NCBI RefSeq assembly: GCF_028009165.1
Contig: NC_079241.1
Location: 6,200,001-6,264,000, forward strand
DNA: 64,000 nucleotides
Direction of reading: 5' to 3'
Source of the DNA: Akanthomyces muscarius
Lineage: Eukaryota > Ascomycota > Sordariomycetes > Hypocreales > Cordycipitaceae
The position numbers were made by a program, and so were the translations under genes. Below, in pieces: positions 1-11,389 of this stretch. Below the pieces are notes generated by a model. It was not told where the DNA came from. It made no database searches and saw only the letters and a list, made by a program, of their open reading frames with translations. The stretch's first letter is position 1, and each line of letters starts with the position of its first letter.

Positions 1-179
1 ACTGGCGTGATGACGTCCTCTGCCACGCGATCAGCCTCACGTTTCCTTTGTCTCTTCTCCTTCCGCTTCTTCTGACGCGGCGGCTGTCGGCGGGTCTGCA
101 AGGGAACATCGCTACCGGCTCGCGGCGGCACCAGAAACGGGGCCGGCGACGCAAAAGGCACCATCTGCGAGTAACTCAT
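1..179 (-). CDS. 5' end of a basic, proline-rich protein (partial)
   Basis: An open frame starts at the ATG at 179 and runs off the left edge without a stop, giving 59 codons. The translation begins MSYSQMVPFASP, continues with a Pro/Ala-rich stretch, and then has a dense basic run (RQKKRKEKRQRKRE) that resembles a nuclear or nucleolar localisation signal or a charged coiled region. No domain can be named from this fragment. It would be transcribed leftward, divergent from the O-methyltransferase gene at 1433. The frame is open and the codons are plausible, but the piece is short, so it could be a chance frame. Confidence 0.45.
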   Translation of the reverse strand, partial: MSYSQMVPFASPAPFLVPPRAGSDVPLQTRRQPPRQKKRKEKRQRKREADRVAEDVITP

Positions 180-1432
180 CTTGTCGACTACTGCTCATGA
201 GAGAGAAGCATTGCAAGAGATGGAAAACTGTGCGCCAGGCAAGGGCCAGCAATACGAAGAAGAGAAGAAGGCTATGTACCTGATCCTTCAACCCCCACTC
301 AAAGGTTACCTGCAGCATAGTATTCTGGCATCTTAGGAGGGGCTGGGTACTGTCGCCGGGTTGTACCGTTTAAATCCGACTTGGTGGGTGTCATCTACGA
401 GTATACTGTACATTGGGTGACCAGGGCCACAACCGCCAGGACGCACTGGGGCATCAGCGCATAATCATGACCCAACAAGGTACAGGGAACATCTAAATGG
501 CTCGTTCTTATTCGACGTAGCTACCAGTAGAAAGAAATATATCAGAGCACCCTTGTGTACGGTTACACATTGTCCAGTGGAGCGAAGCTCGCAGAGGCGG
601 GGGTGAAAGGGGGTATTAGCCTCGTGTCAACGTGAATGCATCTTATCAGATGATCTGATAAGCACTAACCTTAGCTACGACGTGCACCGAGCCTGCCCTT
701 CCCGCTAGCAACGGACCCAAGTTTTTTCCCCAGGGACGTTGCAATCCCTACCAGCGCAGTGGATGTGCGGAACTTTTGCTCTCGGCCCCATCCTTCATTG
801 GGCTAAGCTTGACAAAGCCCTTGGGTATTTGTGCTCGGCTTGGGCCGGAGAACCGATCATTTGCCCAGGCAAGACTCGTGAGTGGTGCGTGCGCGTAAGC
901 TGCCACATCGGGCCATGTTGAGCAGTGGCTGTGCTCTCACTTCCAAAGCGAAAGCGACGGCTAGGCTGTGTCAGTGTGGCATTTCAGGAATTGGGCTGCA
1001 TCCGAGGCCGGCCCTTTGCTCGCTGGTGATTCACACCACCCCGCATCGGCTTACTGGTCCCCCGGCCGGCCTCGTCCTAGTTTATGTCCGATTGTGCCCG
1101 GGCCGGTCGACAGAAGGGCGTGCAGTTCACGCTCGAAGCATGGCAGAATCGACGGCAGAAGCAGTCTTCTAAATTGAGCGCGCATGTAATTCCGCCTTTT
1201 GAAAAGTCACATCCTCGGCTTTTCTTACATTCATCTGCAAATGTCGACCTCAGCCGCAAACGACTCACCGGGCGGCGCGCCCGTGTATAAGTAGCGTCGG
1301 CAGTCCGATGAAGGACCCCGCTCACTCCTCGAGGGATCCCGGCTTCCACTTACACACAGCATTAACCAAAGTATCTCGAATCCCATTAAGAAAAATCGCT
1401 TTTGAGAAGAAGCCAGCAAGAACAGACCAAAA
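180..1432. promoter_or_regulatory. Intergenic region with O-methyltransferase promoter
   Basis: About 1.25 kb lie between two divergent starts. A TATA-like TATAAGT is at 1286-1292, roughly 140 bp before the O-methyltransferase ATG. Small open frames on both strands lack coding character. No RNA gene or repeat was seen. Confidence 0.4.
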
Positions 1433-2208
1433 ATGACGCCGTCCCGTCCCCCGCAGAACCCCATGGAGGGCACCCCGCCGCACATCCTCGCCCTGCTCGA
1501 CCGGCTGCACGCCGAGTCGCTCGCGCAGGAGAAGCTCCTGGACCGCTCCGTCTTTGCGGGCGCCGCCTCGGACGAGGCCAAGAAGGCGGCGGTGCGCGAC
1601 AAGTTCATCGCGCTGGACCAGGACAAGAGCCAGTACGTGTACGCGCTGGCCCGCGCCGCCGACGCGCGCACCATTGTCGAGGCCGGGACGTCGTTTGGCG
1701 TCAGCACCATCTACCTGGCCCTCGCCGCGAGCGCCAACGCCAACGCCGCAGGGGGCCGGGGCAAAAAGGCAAATGTGATTGCCACCGAGTACGAGCCGAC
1801 AAAGGCGGCGAGGGCGCGCGGCTACTGGGCCGAGTGCGGCGAAGTGGTGACGGGGGCGATTGATCTGCGCGAGGGAGACTTGAGGGAGACGCTCAAGGAG
1901 AATCTGGAGGAGGTTGACCTCTTGCTTCTTGATAGTAAGAGACGACGTGATACTGCGTTGGGCCTGTCACAACGCGAGGAGCTTTGCTAACTTTGAGTCT
2001 AGTCTGGACGGAAATGGCCCTGCCGACGCTCAAGATTGTGCAGCAGAAGATGCGGCGCGGGGCGATTGTCATTGCGGACAACACCAGTGTGTCGGAGGGA
2101 TACGATGAGATGCTGACATATATGCGTAATCCGGATAGCGGCTTCATTACAATGACCCTGCCATTTAACAAGGGTCTTGAGTTTTGCGTCTACCTACCCA
2201 AGAACTAG
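1433..2208 (+). CDS. SAM-dependent O-methyltransferase, family 3 (YrrM-like)
   Basis: There are two exons, 1433-1934 and 2003-2208, encoding 235 aa. The 68-nt intron has a GTAAGA donor, a GCTAAC branch site and a TCTAG acceptor, and it restores the sequence LLLLDIWTEMA. The fold is a class I methyltransferase: the glycine-rich SAM motif IVEAGTSFGVST is at residues 81-92, the acidic ribose-binding position is in TEYEP near 119, D167 follows the LLLL strand, and the ADN motif is at 192-194. Length and motifs fit the cation-dependent O-methyltransferase family (COG4122), which methylates catechol-type or small acceptors. The acceptor cannot be inferred and no pathway genes flank it. It converges with the regulator gene at 2379-4202, with 170 bp between stops. 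Confidence 0.85.
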
Positions 2209-2378
2209 GCTGTCGAAGATATGCTCGATCAGTCTGCTGCCTGCCACAAAGAATTCTGAGTACATTACTCATGTCTATAACAAAAATGATTAACTTTTCA
2301 ACAAGAGTCGTCATAGATTTATATATTAAGAAGCATTGTATTATTTCCCTGGTATCATTTCACGTCCCATCGTTAAGA

Positions 2379-4202
2379 TCAACTCTTCGCTTTGGCGTTT
2401 GCCTTGTCATCCAAGCGAATGCCCGAACCCCCCGACCAGTCCGCCATTGTCGCGCCGCGACGAAAGTGCGAGGCTAGATGCTGCGCCCTCTCCTCCCAGC
2501 TGTTCATCGACACGTTGCAGAAGCCGCACCGGCTCTGGAGCTTGTCCTGCTTGTGCTGGAGCAGCGCCAGGTCCGGCTTCCACCCGTCCCACTTGTTGCA
2601 GTGGTGGAACTTGTGCAGGTGCTGCCAGAGGTGGTCTTTGCGCGTGAATGTCCGCTCCGAGGCGGGTCGCTCCGCGCAGGTCTGAAACTCGTGCGACTGG
2701 ATGTGGTCGTGTGTGGGCGATGGTTCGCCGCAAAAGATGCACTCCGGGTGTGTTTGGTTGACGCGCCATACCAGGAAGGACTGGTCTGGCGGCAGCGGGA
2801 CCCTGCAGATCCAGGAATCGAGCCCAGGGAGGTGAATGGAGCGCTCGTGCCGCACCCAGTCGTACCTTTTGCGAAAGCTCTGGAGGCAGAATGTGCATTG
2901 AAAGGTGGTATTCTTGGCTCGTGTGCCGACGGTCGGGCTCTTGTTACTGACAGAGTCTCCGTCGACAGAGTTGTTCGCAGAGTAAGGAACAAAGGTAAAG
3001 TCTGCCGATTGGTGAGAGTGCGCAGAGCCACCAAAGCTGGTGGATGATGCTCTGTTAAAAGACCTTCGACGGTAGTGGCTAGATTCACCACTGGCCGAGG
3101 ACACCGAGCCATCCCTCCCACTACCATAGCTGCCAAAATAGTCGGACGCCGATTGCGGCGACCGATTAAGAGCCCGTTCAATAGCCGAGGCCGAGGCAGC
3201 CTCGTCATCTGGGGGAGAGTTTCGCCAGCGCTCCATGGGCGACATGCTGTCCAGCATGGAGCGCGGCATGGGCGATCCCTGGCGATGGACTTTGGCGCTG
3301 TTGCTGAAGAGCGACTGAGCTGAGAGCCTGTGCCGCCGGCGAGCGTTGGCAAACCAGTTGATGACTTGGGTCCGGCTGAGGCCGCACTGGCTGGCCAGGT
3401 CCGCCTTGTCATCCTCGGAGGGGTAAGGGTGGTCCAGGTGGCACGCAAACCAGTGCGACAAGGGCCGCGTCTTCTTGGCCGTGCGGGTGCTGGCTCGCTT
3501 CGAGGTGACGACCTTGAGGGGGACGGGCCCGTCACCATGGGGATCCTCCTCGAGGTTTCCGAGGTTGTTCTCCTCGCTGACGCCGTGAAGATGGCCGATG
3601 ACGGGCCGGGACGTCTCAAAGCTGGACGCCTGCCGTTTGCCGCGCTCCGCCAGGCTGCAGTCGCGGAACAGCGCGACGCAGCTCGAGCAAGAGGTGATGG
3701 GGTTGGGGTTGGCGTCGGTTGTCTGCAGGATCAGACACTGCAGACGCTGACGCTTGCACTGTAGACAGGGCTCCGGCGGGCGACAGGCGCCGTTCTTGAC
3801 AAAAAACTCGTCGATGATGGCGGCGTTTTCGACGCCAGGAAACGGGCGTGGCGGCGTCGTCTCAGCAGCAACGCTATTAGAAATGTCCCAGTCTATTCCA
3901 GCAGCATCGGGCAGGAAGCCGGCGTCGTCGTCGTCGTCGAGTTGGAGAGCCGGGTCCGCAGCGAAGAAGACATTGTCAAAGTTGTGGCTCAGATCCGTGG
4001 TGGTGACAAAAGAGGGGTCAAGAAACATGGAATCCAAGTCATCGTGAGCAGAAGCCAGCGGCGGCATCAGACTGTCGTTGTCGAGGGAGGCAAAGGCGTG
4101 GTGATGCTGCTGCTGCTGGTGCGCGGCCGTGTTCGTGTCCGGCGCGGCGCCGGCATCGCCAAGTGGGAAGAAGAGGTCGGTATCTGCACGCAGAGGGTCC
4201 AT
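2379..4202 (-). CDS. Homeodomain/C2H2 zinc finger transcription factor with a Zn2Cys6-like cluster
   Basis: A single exon encodes 607 aa from the ATG at 4202. The N-terminal third is Gln/His- and Asp-rich, like an activation region. A cysteine cluster follows with spacing C146-x2-C149-x6-C156-x15-C172-x2-C175-x6-C182, the Zn2Cys6 pattern with a long middle loop. A TALE-type homeodomain covers about 247-292 and contains the recognition helix motif VINWFANARRRHR. After a Ser-rich linker there is a clear C2H2 finger at 435-457 and further Cys/His clusters at 488-534 and 559-579. Homeobox plus C2H2 proteins are known in filamentous ascomycetes; targets cannot be inferred here. About 2.3 kb of upstream DNA is free of genes, which suits a regulated promoter. 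Confidence 0.85.
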   Translation of the reverse strand: MDPLRADTDLFFPLGDAGAAPDTNTAAHQQQQHHHAFASLDNDSLMPPLASAHDDLDSMFLDPSFVTTTDLSHNFDNVFFAADPALQLDDDDDAGFLPDAAGIDWDISNSVAAETTPPRPFPGVENAAIIDEFFVKNGACRPPEPCLQCKRQRLQCLILQTTDANPNPITSCSSCVALFRDCSLAERGKRQASSFETSRPVIGHLHGVSEENNLGNLEEDPHGDGPVPLKVVTSKRASTRTAKKTRPLSHWFACHLDHPYPSEDDKADLASQCGLSRTQVINWFANARRRHRLSAQSLFSNSAKVHRQGSPMPRSMLDSMSPMERWRNSPPDDEAASASAIERALNRSPQSASDYFGSYGSGRDGSVSSASGESSHYRRRSFNRASSTSFGGSAHSHQSADFTFVPYSANNSVDGDSVSNKSPTVGTRAKNTTFQCTFCLQSFRKRYDWVRHERSIHLPGLDSWICRVPLPPDQSFLVWRVNQTHPECIFCGEPSPTHDHIQSHEFQTCAERPASERTFTRKDHLWQHLHKFHHCNKWDGWKPDLALLQHKQDKLQSRCGFCNVSMNSWEERAQHLASHFRRGATMADWSGGSGIRLDDKANAKAKS

Positions 4203-6493
4203 CCCGGAGGGGCGACGCGAGGCAGAACGGCTGGGGACCAGGACAGAGTTCGAGACCAGCGAAGGTATGGACTCCGAGTAAGTAGAGTGAAAAGACGATG
4301 ATGAAAATTGAAAACGCCTACATGGTCACCAGGTAGTTGGAGTGTGTAGGAGGGAAGAAGACGTGAGCCTGAGCCCCGGTGCCGGCCCGGAACGATTGCT
4401 GACCAAAAAGAGAGTTACAGTGCTCTTCAGGTGCCTGTTGGCGCTGTCTTGGCGGGCTTCTACAGTGGGTTCAAGGTACCATATATTAGCGCTCGGAATT
4501 ACCTGGAGGCACTGTAAGGTACCGACAGAGTTTATGCGCCGCAACCTGCATACAGCTACTCGTTCTGTCCTCTCAGACGGCGCAAGTAAAATAGTACAAA
4601 AATACTTGCAATCAATACCAGCTCTACAAGAATGCCTCTGTACTTTTTCTTCTTTTTCTTTTTCAAAGCTTTGTCTTATGCACAAGCCTACTGGTAGCAC
4701 GTCCTTCCTGCAGCTGCCCGCCCACCTGACCCCATGCGTTGGAGAGCTGGTGGATGTTTATAGTGGACTGCATGCTGTTAGCAGCGGGTCACAGTGGGCG
4801 CAGCTCCCCTGTAGCCGGTAGGCCGAGACCGCTAAACCTTGATGCGAGGCTAGCATTGTTCCATGGAAGTAACGCGGAAGTCAGCTAGGCGGCAACTCGA
4901 AACTCCAATGCATCGAATCGGCGAGCTAAAAACAGTTCTTACTCTCATGTCCACTGCATGCTGCAAGGTGAATCCTGATATCTCGAGGCCAACTCTACCC
5001 GAAGCGAGTCAAGTTGTTCCTTCCTTGGCTGGTCTACTTGGACAGCTTATGCGATTGCCCTACTCAGCCCAACAAAACGGTGAGAATCTGCAATCTCCAT
5101 CTATATTTATCTTGCGATCAACCGCATGATAGTACAGGGGTTGATAAGCAATCGAGCCATGGGTCCAATCATCTACCGTTCAGCATATCAGCATATCAGC
5201 ATATCAGCTAATGACGATAGCAACTATGCAAGCCCCATTCACTGCTCAACTCAAATCAAGCTGTAGAAACGCTCCAAATCATGTCCATACAGACGTCGAC
5301 TATGTAGTCCCAGCGATTGCACTGCTCGCCGCCGGGACGCCTGATTACGGCTGAGTTTGCGTGGCGTCTAGTATGCATTTGTCTCACTAGTCATCACCGA
5401 GCCGGCACTTTGGGGACAGTTCGAGACTCAGCGACGCCAGGGAATCCGCTATCGTATAAGTCATGTCGAGGGCTTACAATCGCCGAGACTTTTGACAGTT
5501 GACGAGTGAGTCTTGCTGCGTCATGTTAGCCGCGCTGGAAGCTACCTGCCTGCCAGCCGCTTTTGAAAGTTAGAGTAATCTGTCGTTTCGTTTCCGCAGA
5601 ATTCGTATGCCTGTCAAGACGCTTCTGTTTCGTATAAGGCACTTCTCCTCTTCCCCATGGCGGTTCACCTATTAAGCCATGACCCCGGATCTTGTCTCAA
5701 CGACCCGCGCCAGTCTGCTTCCAAGACTTTTGCCATCTAGTGTTCCGAACTTCCGCGCTGCAGTTTGTCGCCATCAAAAAGTCGCGATTTGAGCTCCTGC
5801 GCCAACCAATTTCGTTTCTCGCCTTGTTACCCTTTTTAGTCGGCCTTGCAGCGCAGCATTTCAGCCACGTCCCCGAACGGCGGCGGCGGCGGCGTCGTTG
5901 TCGTGACTCATGTATCCACGCCCCCGGCAAATGTCCTATGCCACACACATCTGCCCTGGCTTAGCCTCCCCTTAGTAATTCGCTGAATCGGGGCAATAAA
6001 ATGCACTTTCCCCAACGGTTGTCCGCGGGGGGCGAACACCAGCTAAGACAAGCGTGCGAATCAAAAGACGAGAAACTAAGGGCAGGGGTCTGGTGCGCCG
6101 GCGTGTGGATGGAAGACTGTCGCAAACCATGAACAAGACCAAGTTTTTTTTTTTTTTGGAAAGCGCATAGGAACCTGGGATACTGACACTGGAAGAGAAG
6201 AAAAGACGTGGGCTCACCCTCTATATATGTCAAGCGCTCAGACTAGTACCGCGACCCAGCAGAGGGCGCGAAACAAGCTGTAACAAGAGGGCGCTACTGG
6301 GCGCGGTGAAGCTTTACCAGACAACAAGCTGGAGGGCGCGCGCAAAGTGGTTTTGAAAAGCATCGAAATTGTAGCCATATTGTCACTGTAGAACACAAAG
6401 CCTCCTTCACGTCAATTGATACTGTCCGCTCTACATTTCTCTCCGACACCGTGTAACTGCCCGTCGTGTAGCTCGACCCGACGACACCCCGTC
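4203..6493. promoter_or_regulatory. 2.3 kb divergent intergenic region
   Basis: This is shared upstream DNA of the homeodomain regulator (leftward) and the lyase-deacylase fusion (rightward). It holds 3.5 copies of CAGCATAT at 5181-5208, a CGG-rich run near 5880-5895 and a T15 tract near 6146-6160. The longest open frames start at non-ATG codons and show no coding bias. Confidence 0.4.
5181..5208. repeat. Short tandem repeat (CAGCATAT)3.5
   Basis: Three and a half exact copies of the 8-mer CAGCATAT occur in the upstream region of the homeodomain regulator. No function is evident. Confidence 0.8.
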
Positions 6494-8818
6494 ATGCCGC
6501 CGCCCTCTTCCCCGCACCGACGGCCGCTGCACTTCAACGCCTTCGCAGAGGATTGGGTGGCGCCGCCGAGCAAGGATCTCCCAGACATTGTGCGCTTCCA
6601 CCAGCGGTTTCCGGGCTACTCGCCGACGGCCCTCGTCGGCCTGCCCGCCGTCGCGCAGGACGCGGGCGTCGGCGCCGTCTACATCAAGAACGAGTCGGAC
6701 CGCTGCGGCCTGCCGGCCTTTAAGATCCTCGGCGCCTCGTGGGGCACCTACCGGGCGGTCACGAAGCGTCTCGACCTGCCGCTCAGCACCACGTTTGATG
6801 CCATCCACCAGGCGCTGTCGGCGTCGCCGCTGACGCTCTACGCCGCGACCGACGGCAACCACGGCCGGGCGGTGGCGCGCATGGCGGCGCTGTTTGGCAT
6901 CGCTGCGGAGGTTCATGTGCCATGCTGCATGAAGTCAGACATCATCAAGCTGATTCGTCAGGAGGGTGGGAAAGTCGTCGTGTCAAGACGAGACTATGAT
7001 GCTGCTGTCCAAGAGGCCTTTGTTGCCTCGCAGCACTCACAAGGGCTGTATATCCAGGACTGCGCATTCGGTGACTATACAGAAGTACCTCAGGTTAGTA
7101 GCTGCCAACCTGATCTTTCGATTCTCACCTTTGCTGAATACCTGTAATAGTGGATTGTCGAAGGCTACGAGACAATGATGCATGAAATCGATGGGCAACT
7201 GGGTGAAATGTCACCAACTTTGGTCATTGCACCTGTCGGCGTCGGCTCTTTTGCGCAGTCTGTTGTGGCGCATTACAAAACGCAGCACGGTGCACGTTCC
7301 AAAGTCATGTCCGTAGAGCCAGACACGGCAGCCTGTCTCTGGAAGCGGCTCGTTCGAGGCGAAGAAACCTCTGTTCAAAGCGCACCTACCATTATGGCGG
7401 GCCTGGAATGCTCAACCGTGTCAGAGTCGTCCTGGCCCATCTTGCAACAAGGCATTGATGTCAGCGCCACGGTTTCCGACCATGAGGCCCATGAAGCCTG
7501 TGAAACGCTGCACAAACTGGGCGTTGCCGCTGGACCCTGCGGAGCTGCCTCATTGGCTGCGCTGCGGCGTTTAGGCCCCGAGGAGAAATCGCTTCTGGGT
7601 CTAGATAAAGACTCCGTTGTTGTCCTGCTCTCGACAGAAGGACTACGGTCGTACGACGTCCCTCGTGATGTCTCCGACGACGACCCCGTGGCTCTAACAC
7701 GGGCTCTGGTCCGGATAGACTCCACAAATCCAGCCCTGGGTTCGCAACCTGGCCCCGGCGAAACAGAAATTGCCAAGTTTATCTGCTCGTGGTTTGAACA
7801 TCGCGATATCGATGCTCATTGGGTAGAGCCAGTCAAGGGCCGGCCGTCTGTCGTCGGTGTGGTAAAGGGCAGCGGAGGCGGCAAGCGCCTATTGCTAAAC
7901 GGACACGCCGACACAGTAACTCTTCTGGGATACGACGGAGATCCTCTCGATCCCAAAATTGAAAACGGAAAACTATATGGGCGTGGCTCTGCGGACATGA
8001 AATCCGGCCTAGCGGCGCAAATGGTCGCGGCGGCCGACATTAAAAAGCTGCAGCTGGCCGGCGACGTCATCGTAACAGCCGTTGCCGACGAAGAGCTAGA
8101 GAGCCTGGGGACAGTCAGCGTCCTCGCAGCCGGCTGGCGAGCCGACGCCGCGATTGTCAGCGAGTGCACCGACATGGCCATAACCCGCGCTCACAAGGGT
8201 TTCGTGTGGCTTGAGATTGACGTCCATGGCGTGGCGGCGCATGGTTCGCGGCCCGATCTGGGATACGACGCCATCGCAAAGTCAGGCTACGTCTTAGTCG
8301 CGCTCGATCGCTACGCGGCAGAACTGCAGCAGAGAGAAGCCGATCCGGCAGTCGGGCCGCCCAGCGCTCACGCATCTCTCATACACGGCGGCGAGGAAGT
8401 GTCCTCGTACCCGGCCAAGTGCACCATAACACTCGAGCGAAGAACCGTCGCCAACGAGAGCCCAGCGACTGTCGAGCGTGAGATACGGGACATACTGGAC
8501 GAGATCGCAGCCGCTACGCCGGGGTTCAAATACGACCTCCGGGCCACGTTTAGTCGCCCACCATTCCACATGACAGAAGACGCTGCGCTCACCCAACTCG
8601 TCCGGAAGCATGCCGAGAGAGTCACGCACGGCGAGCCAAGGATTTCTGGGGCTCCGTACTGGACAGACTCTGCGCTGCTGCTTGAGGCCGGTATTCCGAC
8701 CATCCTTTTCGGGCCGCGCGGTGAAGGGTTTCATGCCAAGGAGGAGTTTGTATATACCGAATCTATTGTACAGACGGCGCAAATTCTTACGCAAATTGCC
8801 AAAGAATTTTGTGCTTGA
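6494..8818 (+). CDS. Diaminopropionate ammonia-lyase fused to M20 deacylase/peptidase
   Basis: Two exons, 6494-7093 and 7151-8818, encode 755 aa; the intron is 57 nt (GTTAGT donor, GCTGAAT branch, TAG acceptor, phase 0). Residues about 10-395 form a PLP fold-type II lyase. The Schiff-base lysine is K77 in LPAFKILGASWG, the cofactor loop is TDGNHGRA, and PVGVGSF and PCGAASL follow; this is the pattern of YgeX-type 2,3-diaminopropionate ammonia-lyase, which makes pyruvate and two ammonia. Residues about 400-755 form an M20 zinc amidohydrolase with GHADTV, ADMKSGLA, the DEELES acid pair, the HGVAAHGSRPD dimer-face histidine and a C-terminal GFHAKEEF. All expected metal ligands appear present. 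The 1.67 kb second exon crosses the domain join with no stop or splice signal, so the fusion is not an artefact of merging genes. In enterobacteria ygeX and the M20 gene ygeY are neighbours. The likely chemistry, removal of an acyl group and then elimination, is inference. An earlier in-frame TTG at 6416 was not taken as start. Confidence 0.85.
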
Positions 8819-8946
8819 TTTATTTTTATAAGAGGACTCAACTATAGATAGACCATCAACTTTCGATGCCAAAACCTTTACAATTCGAAAACAGATGCTG
8901 GTACCCTTATACATTCCAACTCATTCTACATATCCCGTCGCACGTT

Positions 8947-10832
8947 TCACGCATACTCACGAGCATCAGCAGTCGCATCGTCTATCTTGTCCAGCGTTGG
9001 CAGCGGAGCAGTCAGCCCCAGCGACGCCGCAATATTAAACAGCCTCTGCTTCTCCTCGTGCGCAGCCGTGTCGCCAAAGATCTCGTCCATGTCCTCCAAG
9101 CTCTTGCCCTTTGTCTCCGGCACGCAAAAGTACGTAAACAGAAGCGCGAGCAGGCAAAAGGCCGCAAAGAAAATGTACGTGCCCCAGCCAAACGACTCGA
9201 GCATGTCCGGCGTCACCAGCCCGATGATGAAGTTGCACATCCACGTGCAGCTCGTCGTGATGGCCATGGCCTTGGAGCGGTTGCCCAGGTTGAAGATTTC
9301 AGACGGCAGCACCCAGCCAATTGGCGCAAAGGAGTAGGAAAAGTTAATGTCATAGATGTAGATGAAGGCGATGCCCACCCAGCCGGCCGCCGGATGGGCA
9401 GGCAGATCGTTTCCATAGGCACCTAGCATTGCGCCGACAATCACCAGGGAAATAAACGTTCCAGCGGCGCCGCACATGAGAAGAGGTCGGCGTCCGACTC
9501 TGTCGATGAGGAATAGGGCAGGTAACGTCGACAACGTGTTGACGATGCCGTAGACGCCAGTCGCCAGCAACGAAGTCGTGCCACCCGTCAGCCCAAGCTG
9601 TCCAAAGATGGTAGGGGCAAAATATATCAAGGCGTTACAGCCCATGAATTGCTGGAAGAAACCAATCAAGCAGCCAATTGCCAGGCGCCGAAACGCAGGC
9701 TTCGAAGAGACCAGGCTCCCGTACTGCGCAAAGTACAGCGACGCCCCGGTCTTGCCTGGGAACCGATCCCTGGCAATGGACTCGTCGAATAACACTTCAG
9801 CCTTGATGGCGAGGTACTCGTCCCGTAGGCACTCCGAATCGGGATGCTCGGCGCGGCGCAGCTGCGCGAGGGCACGCAGCGCCGCGTCTTCCTGGTGGCG
9901 CATGAGGTGGTAGCGCGGCGACTCCGGGTAGAAGAGCATGCCGACGCCCAGGACCAGCGCCGGCACAATCTGCAGCGCAAACGGCACGCGCCAGGCCGCC
10001 TGGCTCTGGCCACCAGGACATCGCTGCCCCGGCGGGCCGACATCGTATCGCGGGTCGAACGTTGGTTTGCCGGGGGTGCCGCCCGTGTACGGAATGCCCG
10101 GGGCGCATCTGGTGCCGCCAATGTACTGCGTGCCGTACTCGAGCCAGTAGCTAACCAGAATACCGAGCGTGATGCTCACTGTTCACCCAGACATTAGTCC
10201 GCAGTCTTTCCTATACTGGTTGCCCACACCAAACCTACACTGCTGGAGCACGACCAGTGTTCCACGGATGCCCGCCGTCGACACCTCGGACATGTACATG
10301 GGCACAATCATGGTCAGCATGCCCACGGCGAAGCCTGCCACCGCGCGCCCGCCAAATAGCAGGCCCGTCGTCGAGGCCGCCGCCTGCAGCGCCGACCCGA
10401 GCGTAAACACCGCCACGGCCGCCAGCATGGACCCCTTGCGGCCGAAGCGGTCCGCGACGGGCCCGTTGATGAGGGATCCGAGCCACGCCGCCAGCAGGAG
10501 CGTCGACACGAACCAGCCCTTGAAGCCGCTGTCGAGGTAGATGCGCGGGAACAGCGCCGCAAACGACTCCATCTCCAGCACGCCCGAGACGACGCCCTGG
10601 TCATAGCCAAAGAGAAACCCGCCCAGGGACGCAAACTACCAAAAAAACCGCAAGTCAGCTATCTTTTCAGTAGTACGTCAAATGTGATGTGTGTGACAAA
10701 AGCGAGAAAAAGACAGTCAGGGCTCGGGTCTTGGGCAGCACGTACCGCTGAAAGACCGAAAATGTACGGGTTGTCGAGGAGCTGCCTCCAGACGCCCCGA
10801 GGCTTCGATTGAGCGTTTGCGCTAGAAGCCAT
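8947..10832 (-). CDS. MFS hexose/sugar transporter
   Basis: Three exons, 10746-10832, 10239-10635 and 8947-10178, encode 571 aa. The introns are 110 nt (phase 0, GTACGT) and 60 nt (phase 1, GTAGGT). The ATG at 10832 lies in CACCATGG, a strong context; an in-frame ATG at 10847 is possible but weaker. The first helix region has GGFLFGYDQGVVSG. Sugar-porter signatures are RFGRKG after helix 2, PESPRYH in the central loop, DRVGRRPLL after helix 8 and PETKGKSLE after helix 12. These place it with plasma membrane proton-linked sugar porters (SP family). The extracellular loop with GGTRCAPGIPYTGG is long, as in quinate/high-affinity glucose transporters. The substrate cannot be set. It converges on the lyase fusion, with 128 bp between stops. 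Confidence 0.88.
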
Positions 10833-11389
10833 GGTGAAGCTGATCATGAAAAGTTCCGCAATTTACTTCGTCTCTGCAAGCAGGATGCAAAGAAAGGAGG
10901 GGAAAAGAACAAGGCCGCTCGCTGCACGCGACACAAACTCGCGGGGCAAACCCCGTCCCGACGACTACTAAGACGGGCCAAGATCAGCTTAGCTTCTACT
11001 CACGCCCCAGCCGGCCGCCGATGGGCGGAGCCAAAGCGTGGGGGTTCCGATGAGATTCAGACATGGCGAATAGGCCTGCTTCCGGTGACTGACTGTTCAT
11101 TGGTTGGTGTGACAGAGGCTTCTTCTTTGCCGCCTCTATACAGATGCGACCACGGCGATTTCTTGCTTGCTGTGTAAGTTGTTGCATTACCTGTACAGAG
11201 GCCTGCTATGCTCCCACATGGACAATCCAAATTGTAAGCAGCCGCTGGCCGCCGTCTCCTCTTGCCCCTCACACCGTGCAGGGTGTGCTAATCGAAGCCT
11301 CACCACATAACGCGCATCCATACAGAGTAAAATCAAACTGTGCTATCTACGGGCTGCATCAACTGCAGATCTTCTCTACGTAGCATACA
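10833..11389. other. Intergenic, 557 bp
   Basis: This lies between the start of the sugar transporter and the stop of CAND1, both leftward, so it carries the transporter promoter and the CAND1 terminator. No gene, RNA or repeat was recognised. Confidence 0.4.

Noticed and set aside
2504..3619. 371-codon open frame on the minus strand
   Set aside because: Another frame of the homeodomain regulator; Ser/Arg/Thr-rich shadow, while the 607-aa frame carries the domains.
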